This document shows, in pieces, positions 8,297 to 16,807 of a stretch of DNA of 45,712 nucleotides. The DNA is taken from positions 1-45,712 of the forward strand of contig CAZWVH010000017.1 in the NCBI GenBank assembly GCA_964636945.1, read 5' to 3'. A program made the position numbers and the translations under genes. The stretch is from CAZADA01 sp964636945. Its GTDB lineage: Bacteria > Pseudomonadota > Alphaproteobacteria > Caulobacterales > Maricaulaceae. Under the pieces are notes generated by a model. The model was given only the letters and a program-made list of their open reading frames with translations, did not search any database and was not told the DNA's origin. Numbering within the stretch: the first letter of the stretch is position 1; each line of letters begins with the position of its first letter.

Positions 8297-9612
8297 CATC
8301 ACAAGGCCCAAGGCGATTTTTTACGCGAGACGCAAACTTTGCGGCCCAGTTTGCCGCCTTCGTGGCCGAGCCGCGCGGCACGACGGACTCGAAAGCGACG
8401 CAAATTGCTGCAGCGATCGTAGGTGATGTTCGCGAACGGGGGTTTGCGGCCGTCGCCGAATATACCCTTAAATTTGACCACCTAGACGTCACCGAATCTT
8501 CAGTGAAGGTCTCACGTCAGCAGATGGATCGCGCGCGCGATGAGTGTCCACCCGATGTGACGCACGCCTTGCATCGCGCCGCCGATCGCGTTCGTGCATA
8601 TCACGAACGACAGCGGCCCTCCGATCATGAGTTTGAGGACGAGGATGGGGTCGCCTTGGGTTGGCGGTGGACGCCGATGGATTCGGTTGGGCTGTACGTC
8701 CCTGGCGGAAGAGCTAGCTATCCCAGCTCCGTGTTGATGAATGCCATTCCCGCGAAAGTCGCCGGTGTTGATCGCCTCACCATGGTTGCCCCTGCGCCCA
8801 AAGGCGAATTGTCACCCGCCGTCCTTGTGGCGGCCCAGGTCGCGGGAGCCGATGAAGTTTTCACGATTGGCGGCGCACAAGCCGTGGCGGCATTGGCCTA
8901 TGGCGCAGGACCGATACGCCCGGTGGATAAGATTGTGGGGCCTGGGAACGCGTATGTGGCCGCCGCCAAGCGGCTGGTTTTTGGTGATGTGGGTATCGAC
9001 ACTATTGCGGGCCCTTCGGAAATCCTCGTGATCGCTGATAAGCAAAACGACCCGCGTTGGATTGCGGTGGATTTGCTGTCACAGGCGGAACATGACCCAA
9101 GCGCCCAAAGCATTCTGATCACAGACGACGAAGAATTTGCCGACGCTGTTGGCCATCAAGTGAACGCGGTCCTGTCAACATTGGCGACGTCGGCTGTGGC
9201 CGGAGAGTCTTGGCGTGCACACGGCGCCGTCATTGTCGTCGAGGATATCAAGACCGACGCGGCTGCATTGGCCAATCATATTGCGGCTGAGCATGTGGAG
9301 CTCGCGGTGGATAACCCGGAAGCTATTGCTTCGAAGATTCGCCATGCGGGCGCTATTTTCCTGGGGCGCCACACGCCCGAGGCGCTCGGAGATTACATCA
9401 CCGGGTCAAACCACGTATTGCCGACGACCAGAGCAGCCCGATTTGCCTCTGGCTTGTCCACTTTGGACTTTATGAAACGCATCTCTTTGCAGCATGTTGG
9501 TGAAAAGGGTTTGCAGCGTATTGGGCCGTTGGCCGAACGATTGGCGGAGGCGGAAGGGCTGCCAGCCCACGCGTTATCGATCAGCCAGAGATTGTCGATC
9601 TCGGAGTCATAA
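8293..9612 (+). CDS. hisD: Histidinol dehydrogenase
   Basis: HisD catalyses the last two steps of histidine synthesis, oxidising L-histidinol to L-histidine with two NAD+. The 439-residue length is normal. Visible motifs are VGLYVPGGRASYPSSVLMNA, GGAQAVAALAYG, VDKIVGPGNAYVAAAKR, GPSEILVIAD and the zinc-site segment SQAEHD, where Gln264 and His267 match metal ligands Q259 and H262 of the E. coli enzyme. AAEHVEL and ITGSNHVLPTTRAARFASGL complete the active site. It starts with GTG overlapping the DUF2948 stop, and its TAA overlaps the next ATG as TAATG. Confidence 0.97.
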   Translation: MTSQGPRRFFTRDANFAAQFAAFVAEPRGTTDSKATQIAAAIVGDVRERGFAAVAEYTLKFDHLDVTESSVKVSRQQMDRARDECPPDVTHALHRAADRVRAYHERQRPSDHEFEDEDGVALGWRWTPMDSVGLYVPGGRASYPSSVLMNAIPAKVAGVDRLTMVAPAPKGELSPAVLVAAQVAGADEVFTIGGAQAVAALAYGAGPIRPVDKIVGPGNAYVAAAKRLVFGDVGIDTIAGPSEILVIADKQNDPRWIAVDLLSQAEHDPSAQSILITDDEEFADAVGHQVNAVLSTLATSAVAGESWRAHGAVIVVEDIKTDAAALANHIAAEHVELAVDNPEAIASKIRHAGAIFLGRHTPEALGDYITGSNHVLPTTRAARFASGLSTLDFMKRISLQHVGEKGLQRIGPLAERLAEAEGLPAHALSISQRLSISES

Positions 9613-10094
9613 TGAGCGACACAACCGCGCAGAACGGCATTGCAAAGATCACGCTGGACGCGGCATCTCTGGCGCCGGTGTCAGTGGAAGCCGAACATGA
9701 ACAGCGTGCAGCGATTTACGATCTCACCGAACAGAATGTGTTTGAGCTGGCTGGCGGTCCGGAGGGCCCTTACGAAGTTGTGCTTTCGACGCAAGACAAT
9801 AAGTTGGTGTTTGACATCACCAGCCAGATCAATCAGCAGCAGCAATTTTTGGCGTTGTCGCTTACGCCGTTCAAGCGGATCGTGCGCGATTATTTGATGA
9901 TGTGCGACAGTTATTACAGCGCCATTCATGAGGCGCGGCCTGAACAGATTGAAACCGTGGACATGGCTCGTCGCGCCGCTCACAACGAGGGCGCGCAATT
10001 GCTGACCGAACGGCTTGAGGGCAAAGTGAGGACCGACAACGATACTGCGCGGCGGCTATTCACACTCTTATGTGCGCTGTTTCGGCCACGATAG
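9612..10094 (+). CDS. UPF0262 family protein
   Basis: A 160-residue member of a conserved alphaproteobacterial family of unknown function that usually follows hisD. The C-terminal block is diagnostic: LTPFKRIVRDYLMMCDSYY, then EARPEQIETVDMARRAAHNE, then TERLEGKVRTDNDTARRLF. No membrane segment or known catalytic motif is seen. Its start overlaps the hisD stop by one base, indicating one operon. In related genomes a low-molecular-weight phosphatase gene often follows; here infA comes next after 124 bases. Confidence 0.88.
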   Translation: MSDTTAQNGIAKITLDAASLAPVSVEAEHEQRAAIYDLTEQNVFELAGGPEGPYEVVLSTQDNKLVFDITSQINQQQQFLALSLTPFKRIVRDYLMMCDSYYSAIHEARPEQIETVDMARRAAHNEGAQLLTERLEGKVRTDNDTARRLFTLLCALFRPR

Positions 10095-10218
10095 TGTGCA
10101 AAAGCAAGTTTCCGCTAAGGCGTTGTGCAGCCTGACTGGACGAAACCGCAAGATTGCGCCTATATCCCCACATCCAAGTTGAAGGCGTTGCCTTCCCCAA
10201 GCATGCATCGAGGAGGGC

Positions 10219-10437
10219 ATGGCGAAAGAAGAAGTATTGGAGTTTCAAGGCACCGTTGAAGAGTTGCTGCCTAATGCAACGTTTCGGGTCAAGCTGGAAA
10301 ACGACCACGAGATTATCGCGCACACGGCGGGAAAGATGCGCAAGAACCGAATTCGGGTGCTCGCCGGCGACAAGGTCATGGTGGAAATGACGCCCTATGA
10401 CCTGACCAAAGGGCGCATTACTTATCGCTTCAAATAG
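10219..10437 (+). CDS. infA: Translation initiation factor IF-1
   Basis: This 72-residue OB-fold protein binds the ribosomal A site during initiation. It begins MAKEEVLEFQGTVEELLPNA and ends with LTKGRITYRFK, matching the family over its whole length. An AGGAGG at 10211-10216 sits only 2 bases before the ATG, unusually close for a highly expressed gene. The 124 bases upstream probably hold its own promoter, although a TATATC at about 10162 is the only hexamer that stands out. The downstream maf ribosome-binding site overlaps its stop codon. Confidence 0.98.
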   Translation: MAKEEVLEFQGTVEELLPNATFRVKLENDHEIIAHTAGKMRKNRIRVLAGDKVMVEMTPYDLTKGRITYRFK

Positions 10438-10446
10438 GAGGCGTGC

Positions 10447-11046
10447 GTGAGCCGGCCCAATTTGGTGTTGGCCAGCGCTAGCCCGCGCCGACGCGATCTA
10501 TTACACCAGATCGGCGTGACCCCGGATATTGTTCGGCCGGCGGATATTGATGAAAGCCCCCAACAAAAGGAATCACCGCGCGCACTCGCGCTGCGATTAG
10601 CCCAGGAAAAAGCGCGGGCAGCTGCCGTCGCGGGCGAATTCGTGTTGGCTGCAGACACGGTTGTGGCCGTGGGGCGACGAATTTTGCCGAAAGCCGAGAC
10701 AATCGAGCAGGCGCGCGATTGCTTGGCATTGATGTCCGGACGCAATCACCGCGTCTACTCCGCCGTGACGGTGATCGCCCCGGGGGGACGTGAAGCCAGC
10801 CGAGTGGTGGAAACGCGTGTCACATTTAAGCCGTTGAGTGGCGATGATTTCGCCACTTACCTGGCAAGCGGGGAATGGCGGGGCAAGGCTGGCGGGTACG
10901 CAATCCAAGGACGGGCGGCGGCGTTTATTCCCCATATCATTGGATCATATTCGGCCGTGGTCGGTCTGCCGCTGTATGAGACCCAAAACTTGCTATTGGG
11001 GCTTGGCTACCCGCTTTCCGTCACACAATTGTCGGTGAAAGCGTGA
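10447..11046 (+). CDS. maf: Maf-like nucleoside triphosphate pyrophosphatase
   Basis: A 199-residue cytoplasmic enzyme of the Maf/HAM1-like fold that hydrolyses non-canonical or pyrimidine NTPs to NMPs and diphosphate. It has the N-terminal LVLASASPRRRDLLHQIG, then VLAADTVVAVG carrying the catalytic Asp, and LMSGRNHRVYSAV. GTG is the start, with AGGAGG at 10436-10441 overlapping the infA stop. It overlaps the RNase gene by 4 bases. Whether it acts on dTTP/UTP or m7GTP cannot be decided by eye. Confidence 0.93.
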   Translation: MSRPNLVLASASPRRRDLLHQIGVTPDIVRPADIDESPQQKESPRALALRLAQEKARAAAVAGEFVLAADTVVAVGRRILPKAETIEQARDCLALMSGRNHRVYSAVTVIAPGGREASRVVETRVTFKPLSGDDFATYLASGEWRGKAGGYAIQGRAAAFIPHIIGSYSAVVGLPLYETQNLLLGLGYPLSVTQLSVKA

Positions 11047-12098
11047 ACCGACAGCTGTTTTGCGACGACAGCGTCGGTGAGCGTCGTTGGGTGGAGGCGG
11101 ACCTTCGGGGACGACCCATCGTATTGCGCTATGAACGGCAAACAGACCCCAACGACTATCCGCAACTTGGCCGTTCCTATCGAGGCCGAGTGGTGAGCCT
11201 CGCGCACCAGTTCGGCGGGGCCTTTGTGGATTTGGGTGGAGAGTTTTCCGGATTCTTGCCGTTTCGCCGAGGTCAGGCGCCCAAGGGCTTGCATGAAGGA
11301 CAACTCATTCGGGTGAGCGTTTCTGCCGAGCCTCAGAACGGCAAAGGACCGCGGCTTCGTCGTCTGCCTGGCGCCCCATTGGGAGAGCAGGGACCTGAAC
11401 AGTCTAGCCAACAGCCTTACAGTCTTTCTGACGCCATCACCGGAGCGGATGCGCGCGCCATGGCCGACCTGGCCGAGGACGAAGCGCTGTCGTTTGCTGT
11501 CGCGATCCCCGGAGGCGGCGATATTGCAATTGAGGCGACGCGGGCCCTGACGGCAATTGATGTGGATGCGGGCGATCGCCAGTCGTCCGGGGATCCTGGA
11601 CAGTCCAGCTTGCAGATCAATTGCGCCGCCGTTCCAGAAATCGCCCGACAGATTTCACTACGCTCAATAGGCGGACTGGTCGTGATCGACTTTGTGTCCA
11701 TGCGCGCAGAATCGCACAAAGCGAAAATTCAAGCTCTTTTAACGAGTGCTTTTGACGATCTTGGCCTACGAGGCGAGGTGGCGCGCCTGTCGCCCAATTG
11801 CCTGTGCGAATGCACGATTCCCCGACGCGCCAGGCCGGTAGCTGAAATTGTGCTCGACGCGGGAGGCCATCGAACTCTGGAGACCCAAGCTCTTGCCGCC
11901 TTACGACGGTTAGAGCGCGAGGCGCTCGCTCAACCGGGCGCAAAATTGGCGCTTTTCGTTCATCCCGACGTGCAGGCGTGGCTGGATGCGTGCGCTTTTC
12001 AATGGCGGACAGCGCTCGTTTCACGGATCGGCTCCCGCTTTGAGGTCAGGGCGGAGCTCCAAATTGGTCCCGACTCATGCGAAGTGACTCGCACCTGA
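11043..12098 (+). CDS. Ribonuclease E/G family protein, short form
   Basis: A 351-residue endoribonuclease relative, much shorter than RNase G (about 490). An S1-like RNA-binding segment is at about residues 40-90 (GRVVSLAHQFGGAFVDLGGEFSGFLPF). The two catalytic Mg-binding aspartates are present as Asp173 (LTAIDVDAG) and Asp216 (GGLVVIDFVSM). Their spacing of 43 equals that of D303 and D346 in E. coli RNase E, so it is probably active. The zinc-link CPxC motif and the C-terminal scaffold are absent. It starts at GTG inside the maf stop (GTGA). The maf-RNase-yacG order is typical of alphaproteobacteria. Confidence 0.88.
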   Translation: MNRQLFCDDSVGERRWVEADLRGRPIVLRYERQTDPNDYPQLGRSYRGRVVSLAHQFGGAFVDLGGEFSGFLPFRRGQAPKGLHEGQLIRVSVSAEPQNGKGPRLRRLPGAPLGEQGPEQSSQQPYSLSDAITGADARAMADLAEDEALSFAVAIPGGGDIAIEATRALTAIDVDAGDRQSSGDPGQSSLQINCAAVPEIARQISLRSIGGLVVIDFVSMRAESHKAKIQALLTSAFDDLGLRGEVARLSPNCLCECTIPRRARPVAEIVLDAGGHRTLETQALAALRRLEREALAQPGAKLALFVHPDVQAWLDACAFQWRTALVSRIGSRFEVRAELQIGPDSCEVTRT

Positions 12099-12129
12099 AC
12101 TCGCGCCTGACCCTGGACAGCGCCGTTCT

Positions 12130-12363
12130 TTGGCCCCAAATGCCAAGCGCGACGCCAAACAAGAGCCTGCTATGCCGTGTCCAATTTGTGACAGACCCAG
12201 TTCGTCCGACCATCGCCCGTTCTGTTCAAGGCGTTGTGCTGATGTGGATTTGGGGCGATGGTTGGGCGAGACTTACCGTGTGGCGGGCGAACCGAGCGAT
12301 GTGAGCGAGGACGCCTCACAGCTCAGTGTTGCTGCGACGGGCAAGGGCGAAAACGACTACTGA
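12130..12363 (+). CDS. yacG: DNA gyrase inhibitor YacG
   Basis: A small zinc protein of 77 residues. The four-cysteine knuckle appears as CPIC, then FCSRRCADVDLGRWL, followed by an acidic tail. The family binds GyrB and inhibits gyrase in E. coli. The start is uncertain: TTG 12130 gives the usual short leader before CPIC, while ATG 12172 would begin only one residue before the first zinc cysteine. Neither has a good ribosome-binding site, and an in-frame stop at 12085-12087 limits how far upstream it can begin. Confidence 0.85.
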   Translation: MAPNAKRDAKQEPAMPCPICDRPSSSDHRPFCSRRCADVDLGRWLGETYRVAGEPSDVSEDASQLSVAATGKGENDY

Positions 12364-12442
12364 CCGCCATCAGCCCTTCACAGAACGCGTTCGCTCGCCT
12401 ATAGACGGTGCTTCGCGCGGCCACGGCCGATCACGACGCAAA

Positions 12443-12518
<76 letters not shown>

Positions 12519-12804
12519 CAATTTCCCAACGCATTGTATTTGCCAAATTATTCCTGCTGAGAATATCCTGCTTGCGCGTGTCCAGGCGAAAATTAGGACA
12601 TTTTGAGCTTCTAACTAACTGATTTCATTGAGAATGTGGAATCCCCGGCTAGGATTCCATTCCTGGATTGGAGATACCCGCAACGCAATGGTGATAGTCT
12701 GTATGCAGTATTGGCGCTCGTCTCGGGCCAGCTTTTGATTGTGAACAGTCTCGATGAGATTTATCAATGGCCAACAGGAAGTGCGCAGGCGATTGGGGGC
12801 TTTC
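12519..12804. other. Intergenic region downstream of tRNA-Phe
   Basis: About 286 bases without a supported gene, visibly richer in A+T than the upstream block. It contains the inverted repeat at 12637-12659 and must hold the promoter of the DJ-1-like gene. A G-rich stretch (GGGGGC at about 12795) sits near that gene's start. Confidence 0.5.
12637..12659. repeat. Perfect 8-bp inverted repeat
   Basis: TGGAATCC and GGATTCCA flank a 7-base spacer. No T-run follows, so it is a better candidate for an operator or structural hairpin than for an intrinsic terminator. It lies about 145 bases before the start of the DJ-1-like gene. Confidence 0.45.
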
Positions 12805-13647
12805 ATGAGAATCTTTTTGTTCACGATTGTCGCTGTTATTGCTTTGTTAGCGGCGCTCTTGGCCGCCTCACCAATCCTATTGAAGGCAGGCGGCCTGCAT
12901 CCCGACTATAGCGGGCCGAGTTACTCGCTGCCGGGGCGCCGCGCGCTGATCGTTACGACCAGCCATGCTGTGCTGAACAAACCAGGCGAGACGCAGGGGG
13001 CCGAAACTGGCGTCTTCGCCTCCGAAATGTCGATCCCTTATTACGATTTTCTCGATGCCGGCATGGCCGTTGACATCGCGAGCATAGCAGGCGGTAAGAT
13101 ACCGATCGACCCGCAATCCTATTACTTCATGCTGATCTCAGATGCTGATAAGCGGTCCCGAAAAGATGAGGATTTTCAAAGGAAGATTACGCAATCTTTG
13201 AAGGTTGTTGATGTAGACTTTACTCAGTACGACATCATTTTCTTCGCGGGCGGCTGGGGCGCTGCATATGACTTTGCGAATTCAGAAGTACTCGGCCGCA
13301 AAATAAGCGAAGCTTATTACAACTCTTCAGCGGTCATTGGCGGCGTGTGTCACGGACCTTTGGGATTGATCCCCGCCAAGGCTGAGAATGGCGAGCCGCT
13401 CATTGCCGGTCGGCGCATGACTGGCGTGACTGACCGTCAGATCTCTCAACTGGGCATCACATTCACGCCTTTCCATCCGGAAAAGGCGCTCCGCGAAGCG
13501 GGGGTTGTTTTCGAAAGCCAGACCAAATTCATAGATGCTCTGGCCACCCATGTGGTCGTAGATGACGAAGAACGTTTCGTTACTGGTCAGAACCAAAACT
13601 CGGGGCATGTAACCGCTCATGAAATGATGCGCTTGCTGAGTGAGTGA
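12805..13647 (+). CDS. Membrane-anchored DJ-1/PfpI-like protein
   Basis: A 280-residue protein. Residues 1-22 form a hydrophobic segment (LFTIVAVIALLAALLAA) that acts as a signal anchor or signal peptide, so the rest is probably periplasmic. The body is a type 1 glutamine-amidotransferase-like DJ-1/PfpI fold related to the Hsp31 branch: residues 46 onward give RRALIVTTSHAVL, then DIIFFAGGWGAAYD, and the nucleophile elbow GGVCHGPLGL places Cys182 and His183. Family members act as glyoxalases, deglycases or chaperones; the role here is unknown. ATG 12805 was chosen for the signal segment; the frame opens earlier at 12754. An extracytoplasmic location is unusual for the family. Confidence 0.82.
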   Translation: MRIFLFTIVAVIALLAALLAASPILLKAGGLHPDYSGPSYSLPGRRALIVTTSHAVLNKPGETQGAETGVFASEMSIPYYDFLDAGMAVDIASIAGGKIPIDPQSYYFMLISDADKRSRKDEDFQRKITQSLKVVDVDFTQYDIIFFAGGWGAAYDFANSEVLGRKISEAYYNSSAVIGGVCHGPLGLIPAKAENGEPLIAGRRMTGVTDRQISQLGITFTPFHPEKALREAGVVFESQTKFIDALATHVVVDDEERFVTGQNQNSGHVTAHEMMRLLSE

Positions 13648-14032
13648 TTCATGGGTCGATTTTTGATATCGACGGCTCAAACTATCAAGTCCGCTTCTGC
13701 GTGATTCCAGACATTCGATGAACGATGTGGGGATGAACCTTTCTCGCAAAACAGGATAATCAGCGGTGGGACACCTTTTCAGAAAATCATAGTAAACTAT
13801 GGGAAGTTCTGCGTGTGCCGCTTTGCCTTAAGTCATTGATACAATCGACAATGACGACCCCGCCCCTGGGCGCCATCGACTTTAGGGTCCGTTCCGATCA
13901 GAGGATTTACACTCTTGATAGGGCTGGGCGCTCCTTGAATGCCAAATTGTGTCAACCACGTGAACAGAATGAACTCTCATTGGCCATTGCACCTCAAATG
14001 AGCGTAACACTCCCCGGTTTTGCCAATGTGGC
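13648..14032. other. Gene-free stretch with a partial tRNA-like repeat
   Basis: About 385 bases without a gene I can support; the short open frames here have no family features. At 13856-13875 the sequence repeats the 3' end of the upstream tRNA-Phe with 17 of 20 matches. Otherwise I see nothing. Confidence 0.5.
13856..13875 (+). repeat. Partial repeat of the tRNA-Phe 3' end
   Basis: The segment shares an exact CCGCCCCTGGGC with the tRNA-Phe T-arm/acceptor, and 17 of 20 bases overall including the following CCA. It is in the same orientation about 1.36 kb downstream. This layout is expected for a decayed attachment site bounding a small insertion, but no integrase gene is visible, so coincidence remains possible. 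Confidence 0.35.
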
Positions 14033-14464
14033 TCAGTGTTTTGGTCGAAGCCCCTCAAAAACCGCACCTCCCACGGCGCCCGCGAGGATCTGAAGTATCA
14101 ATCCATAGAACTCCTGTGCGCCCAATATGGGAAACACGCCGAACTGTAGGTGCATCAAACCCAACGCCGTTCCAATGGCCATTGCTCCGGCAGTTGGGTA
14201 TGCAATTGTGCGAAGGGCGGGTGTTAGCTTTTTGATCTGTCGAGCGACAGGGAAGGCAAGAGCGAAACCCAGCAAAATAACGGCGAGATAAAACGGCATG
14301 TTGAGAATGGCGTGGGTCAAGCTCTGAACCCAATCTCCCAATGGAATGTTCAGACCGAGCCCAACCAATCCGGCCAGGACGACTGTCTGCGATGCGAGCG
14401 CGGCGAAACAATAAGCGGCCAGACCGCCGGCAAACCAAGCGCCCAGTGTTTTGAGAAATTCCAT
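14033..14464 (-). CDS. Small integral membrane protein, unknown function
   Basis: A 143-residue, strongly hydrophobic protein with about four membrane-spanning segments (around residues 5-25, 25-45, 55-78 and 85-130), for example WFAGGLAAYCFAALASQTVVLAG and FYLAVILLGFALAFPVA. The short cytoplasmic-type stretch RQIKKL suggests the topology. I do not recognise the family and no catalytic residues stand out. It is transcribed away from the sugar-dehydrogenase gene, with 90 bases between the two starts, so their promoters share that gap. Confidence 0.65.
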   Translation of the reverse strand: MEFLKTLGAWFAGGLAAYCFAALASQTVVLAGLVGLGLNIPLGDWVQSLTHAILNMPFYLAVILLGFALAFPVARQIKKLTPALRTIAYPTAGAMAIGTALGLMHLQFGVFPILGAQEFYGLILQILAGAVGGAVFEGLRPKH

Positions 14465-14554
14465 GTTCCGTCACCCTCAGCTGTGCGGCTTTGTCGACGT
14501 GTTCAATTCTTCCTGTGGCGGTATACACGGTCAACGCGATCGTGGAGGCCTAGT

Positions 14555-15748
14555 ATGCGAAATTTTCAACGCGGATTGGCGATACTCTCAGCTATCACAG
14601 CATTTTTTGCCACTGCTGCGACAAGTTGGGCCCAGACACCAGGATTTGGCAGGGCTGATCCCTACCCATCCGAAAAATACAATGTGCAAACTGTCGTGGA
14701 AGGATTGGACACACCCTGGGATATCGCTTGGTTGCCCAACGGTGACATGCTGATTACAGAACGAGCCGGAGCATTGCGCGTGGTGCGGGACGGGCGCCTG
14801 CTTGAAGACGCTGTCGTTGGCGTGCCGCCAGTTTTCGCGAAAAGCCAGGCTGGTCTGTTCGAAGTGGCGCCGCACCCGGAATTTGCCGCGAACAGGTTGG
14901 TGTATTTTACGTATGCTCACGGCGCCGGCGGGCGCAATACGCTGAGACTGGCGCGGGCTCGCTATGTTCCAACCGAGGCTGGCGCGCAGCTCGAGGAGGT
15001 GGAAGTTTTATTTGAAGCTGACGCCCATCGGCACACAGCCCAGCATTATGGCGGCCGGTTTGTATTCCTGCAGGACGGAACGATCCTGCTCACATCCGGC
15101 GATGGTTATGCGTTTCGCCACCAGGCCCAACACCTAGACAGTCACTTTGGGAAAATCCTTCGCTTGACCGACACCGGCGATGCTCCGTCCGATAACCCTT
15201 TCTATGAAACCGAAGGAGCGCTTCCGGAGATCTGGTCTTATGGGCATCGCAATCATCAGGGCATCGCGCTGGGTGCGGCCGGAATTGTCTATTCAAACGA
15301 GCATGGCGCCCGTGGCGGCGACGAAATCAACGTCATAGAGCCAGGCGCGAATTACGGTTGGCCCCTCGCGACCTGGGGCGTGGATTACTCGGGCGCCCAA
15401 ATCACGCCCTTCACAGAAGTGGATGGAACCGTCCAGCCAATCTTGTACTGGACGCCGTCGATCGCTCCCGCAGCGCTGATGTATTATGACGGCAGCCAAT
15501 TTCCCGAGTGGCGCGGACATCTGTTTTCCTCCGGGCTGGCGACGCGGGAGATCCGGATTGTTGATCCAAGCGCGCCGGGGTCAGACCAATATTCCTTGAT
15601 ACGAGATCGCAATGTGCGTGTGCGCGACGTGGCGCTCGGTCCGGACGGCTTCATATACGTCTCGACCGAAGGCGCGAATGGCGGGGAGATCTTGAAAATC
15701 ACACCGGCCCTAGAGATGGACGGAAGCCTCAATCATCCGACGCCATAA
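14555..15748 (+). CDS. PQQ-dependent aldose sugar dehydrogenase, YliI/sGDH type
   Basis: A 397-residue periplasmic six-bladed propeller enzyme that probably oxidises aldoses at C1 using pyrroloquinoline quinone. A signal peptide is clear (residues 1-26, cleavage after SWAQ or WA). Propeller motifs are DTPWDIAWLPNGDMLITERAG, GLFEVAPHPEF, GGRFVFLQDGTILLTSGDG, SYGHRNHQGIALG, GARGGDEINVIEPGANYGWP and LGPDGFIYVSTEG. ATG 14555 is preceded by GGAGG. No PQQ synthesis gene lies in the window, so the cofactor is made elsewhere or scavenged. The in-frame sequence upstream to 14312 looks non-coding. Confidence 0.88.
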   Translation: MRNFQRGLAILSAITAFFATAATSWAQTPGFGRADPYPSEKYNVQTVVEGLDTPWDIAWLPNGDMLITERAGALRVVRDGRLLEDAVVGVPPVFAKSQAGLFEVAPHPEFAANRLVYFTYAHGAGGRNTLRLARARYVPTEAGAQLEEVEVLFEADAHRHTAQHYGGRFVFLQDGTILLTSGDGYAFRHQAQHLDSHFGKILRLTDTGDAPSDNPFYETEGALPEIWSYGHRNHQGIALGAAGIVYSNEHGARGGDEINVIEPGANYGWPLATWGVDYSGAQITPFTEVDGTVQPILYWTPSIAPAALMYYDGSQFPEWRGHLFSSGLATREIRIVDPSAPGSDQYSLIRDRNVRVRDVALGPDGFIYVSTEGANGGEILKITPALEMDGSLNHPTP

Positions 15749-15885
15749 AACTGCGCCACGCGATCACGGGCTCTGAGGAAATTGGGGAACTCAACAGCAT
15801 CATGCGCAGCCGGATTACCGCTCTTGACACATGTGAGGCAAAGCTCTCGCTCCTATGCCATGCGGCGGGACCTTATCCGCGCCGA

Positions 15886-16779
15886 TTAGAGATCCCCGGC
15901 TTGGTCGGTGAAGGCGGAGGCCTGAGCGCGCAGCCAGTTCAGCAGGTCCCTTGCGGCGTCTGATTGGCGGCTATCGCGCCGGGTCAATGCATAATACCCC
16001 AGGCGACTCTGTTGATCCCCCGCGGCAAACAGGGGCGCCAGGCGACCGTCTAGGATGGCCTGATGGGCGTGGGATCTTCGGACCAATCCGACCCCTGCGC
16101 CGGCCTCGCTCAACGCCACAACTGAGCGGGGATCGTGACAACGAAAGGCCGGCTTTTGCGCCACGCCATAGGCGCCGCGCGCCGTCAGCCAGGTTCGCCA
16201 TCCCAAACCGTCTGCGATCTCCTCAATCAGGGGGGCGAGCTCCAACCGCTCCACATCAAGAATCGTGGCCGCCAAGTCGGGCGTCGCCACTGGTGTTAGT
16301 GTTTCCGAGAACAGCAGGACAGAATCGTAATGAGAGGCGGGGCGGCCAGTGAACTCAACCACAATTTCCGCTCCGGCATCGAAGGCGGCATCGGCCGGCA
16401 ATGACAAGACATCGAGCTGAAATGAGCGATCACGTTGCGCCCCTAGGCGCGGCGCCAGCCACGCTGATTGAAACGCTGCGGGGCACGACAGTGTGACTGT
16501 GGTTGTCTGACGTGCGTCACGCATGGCCGCATTGGCTTCCCCCACGAGCTCAAACGCGCGGCTCAGCCGATCAAGACCCGCCGCGCCACGCTCAGTGAGG
16601 ATCAGGGCGCGGCCGGTGCGCTCGAACAGCGGCGCGCCGATGAGCGCCTCCAGCTGGCGGACCTGCTGGCCGATGGCGGCTGGAGTGACGTTCAGTTCGC
16701 GCGCGGCGGCGACAAAGCTCCCATGTCGTGCAGCGGCTTCAAAGGCGCGCAGGGCGTTAAGCGGCGGCAGGGCCGACAT
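15886..16779 (-). CDS. LysR-family transcriptional regulator, GcvA-like
   Basis: A 297-residue DNA-binding regulator. The winged HTH occupies residues 1-62 (NALRAFEAAARHGSFVAAARELNVTPAAIGQQVRQLE with FERTGRALILTERG), and the remainder is a periplasmic-binding-protein-like effector domain. The PPLNALRAFEAAARH start is typical of the GcvA branch. It is divergent from the sulfite-assimilation operon with 117 bases between the starts, and that gap contains dyads suited to a LysR protein. It is therefore the likely regulator of cysG-fpr and of itself. The effector cannot be read from sequence; O-acetylserine or a sulfur compound is a reasonable inference. Confidence 0.9.
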   Translation of the reverse strand: MSALPPLNALRAFEAAARHGSFVAAARELNVTPAAIGQQVRQLEALIGAPLFERTGRALILTERGAAGLDRLSRAFELVGEANAAMRDARQTTTVTLSCPAAFQSAWLAPRLGAQRDRSFQLDVLSLPADAAFDAGAEIVVEFTGRPASHYDSVLLFSETLTPVATPDLAATILDVERLELAPLIEEIADGLGWRTWLTARGAYGVAQKPAFRCHDPRSVVALSEAGAGVGLVRRSHAHQAILDGRLAPLFAAGDQQSRLGYYALTRRDSRQSDAARDLLNWLRAQASAFTDQAGDL

Positions 16780-16807
16780 GGTTCAAACTCCCACCGAAAA
16801 AGATTCT

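Noticed and set aside
13815..14093. 92-residue frame over the tRNA-like repeat
   Set aside because: It has no ribosome-binding site or family features, and it overlaps the end of the membrane-protein gene on the other strand.
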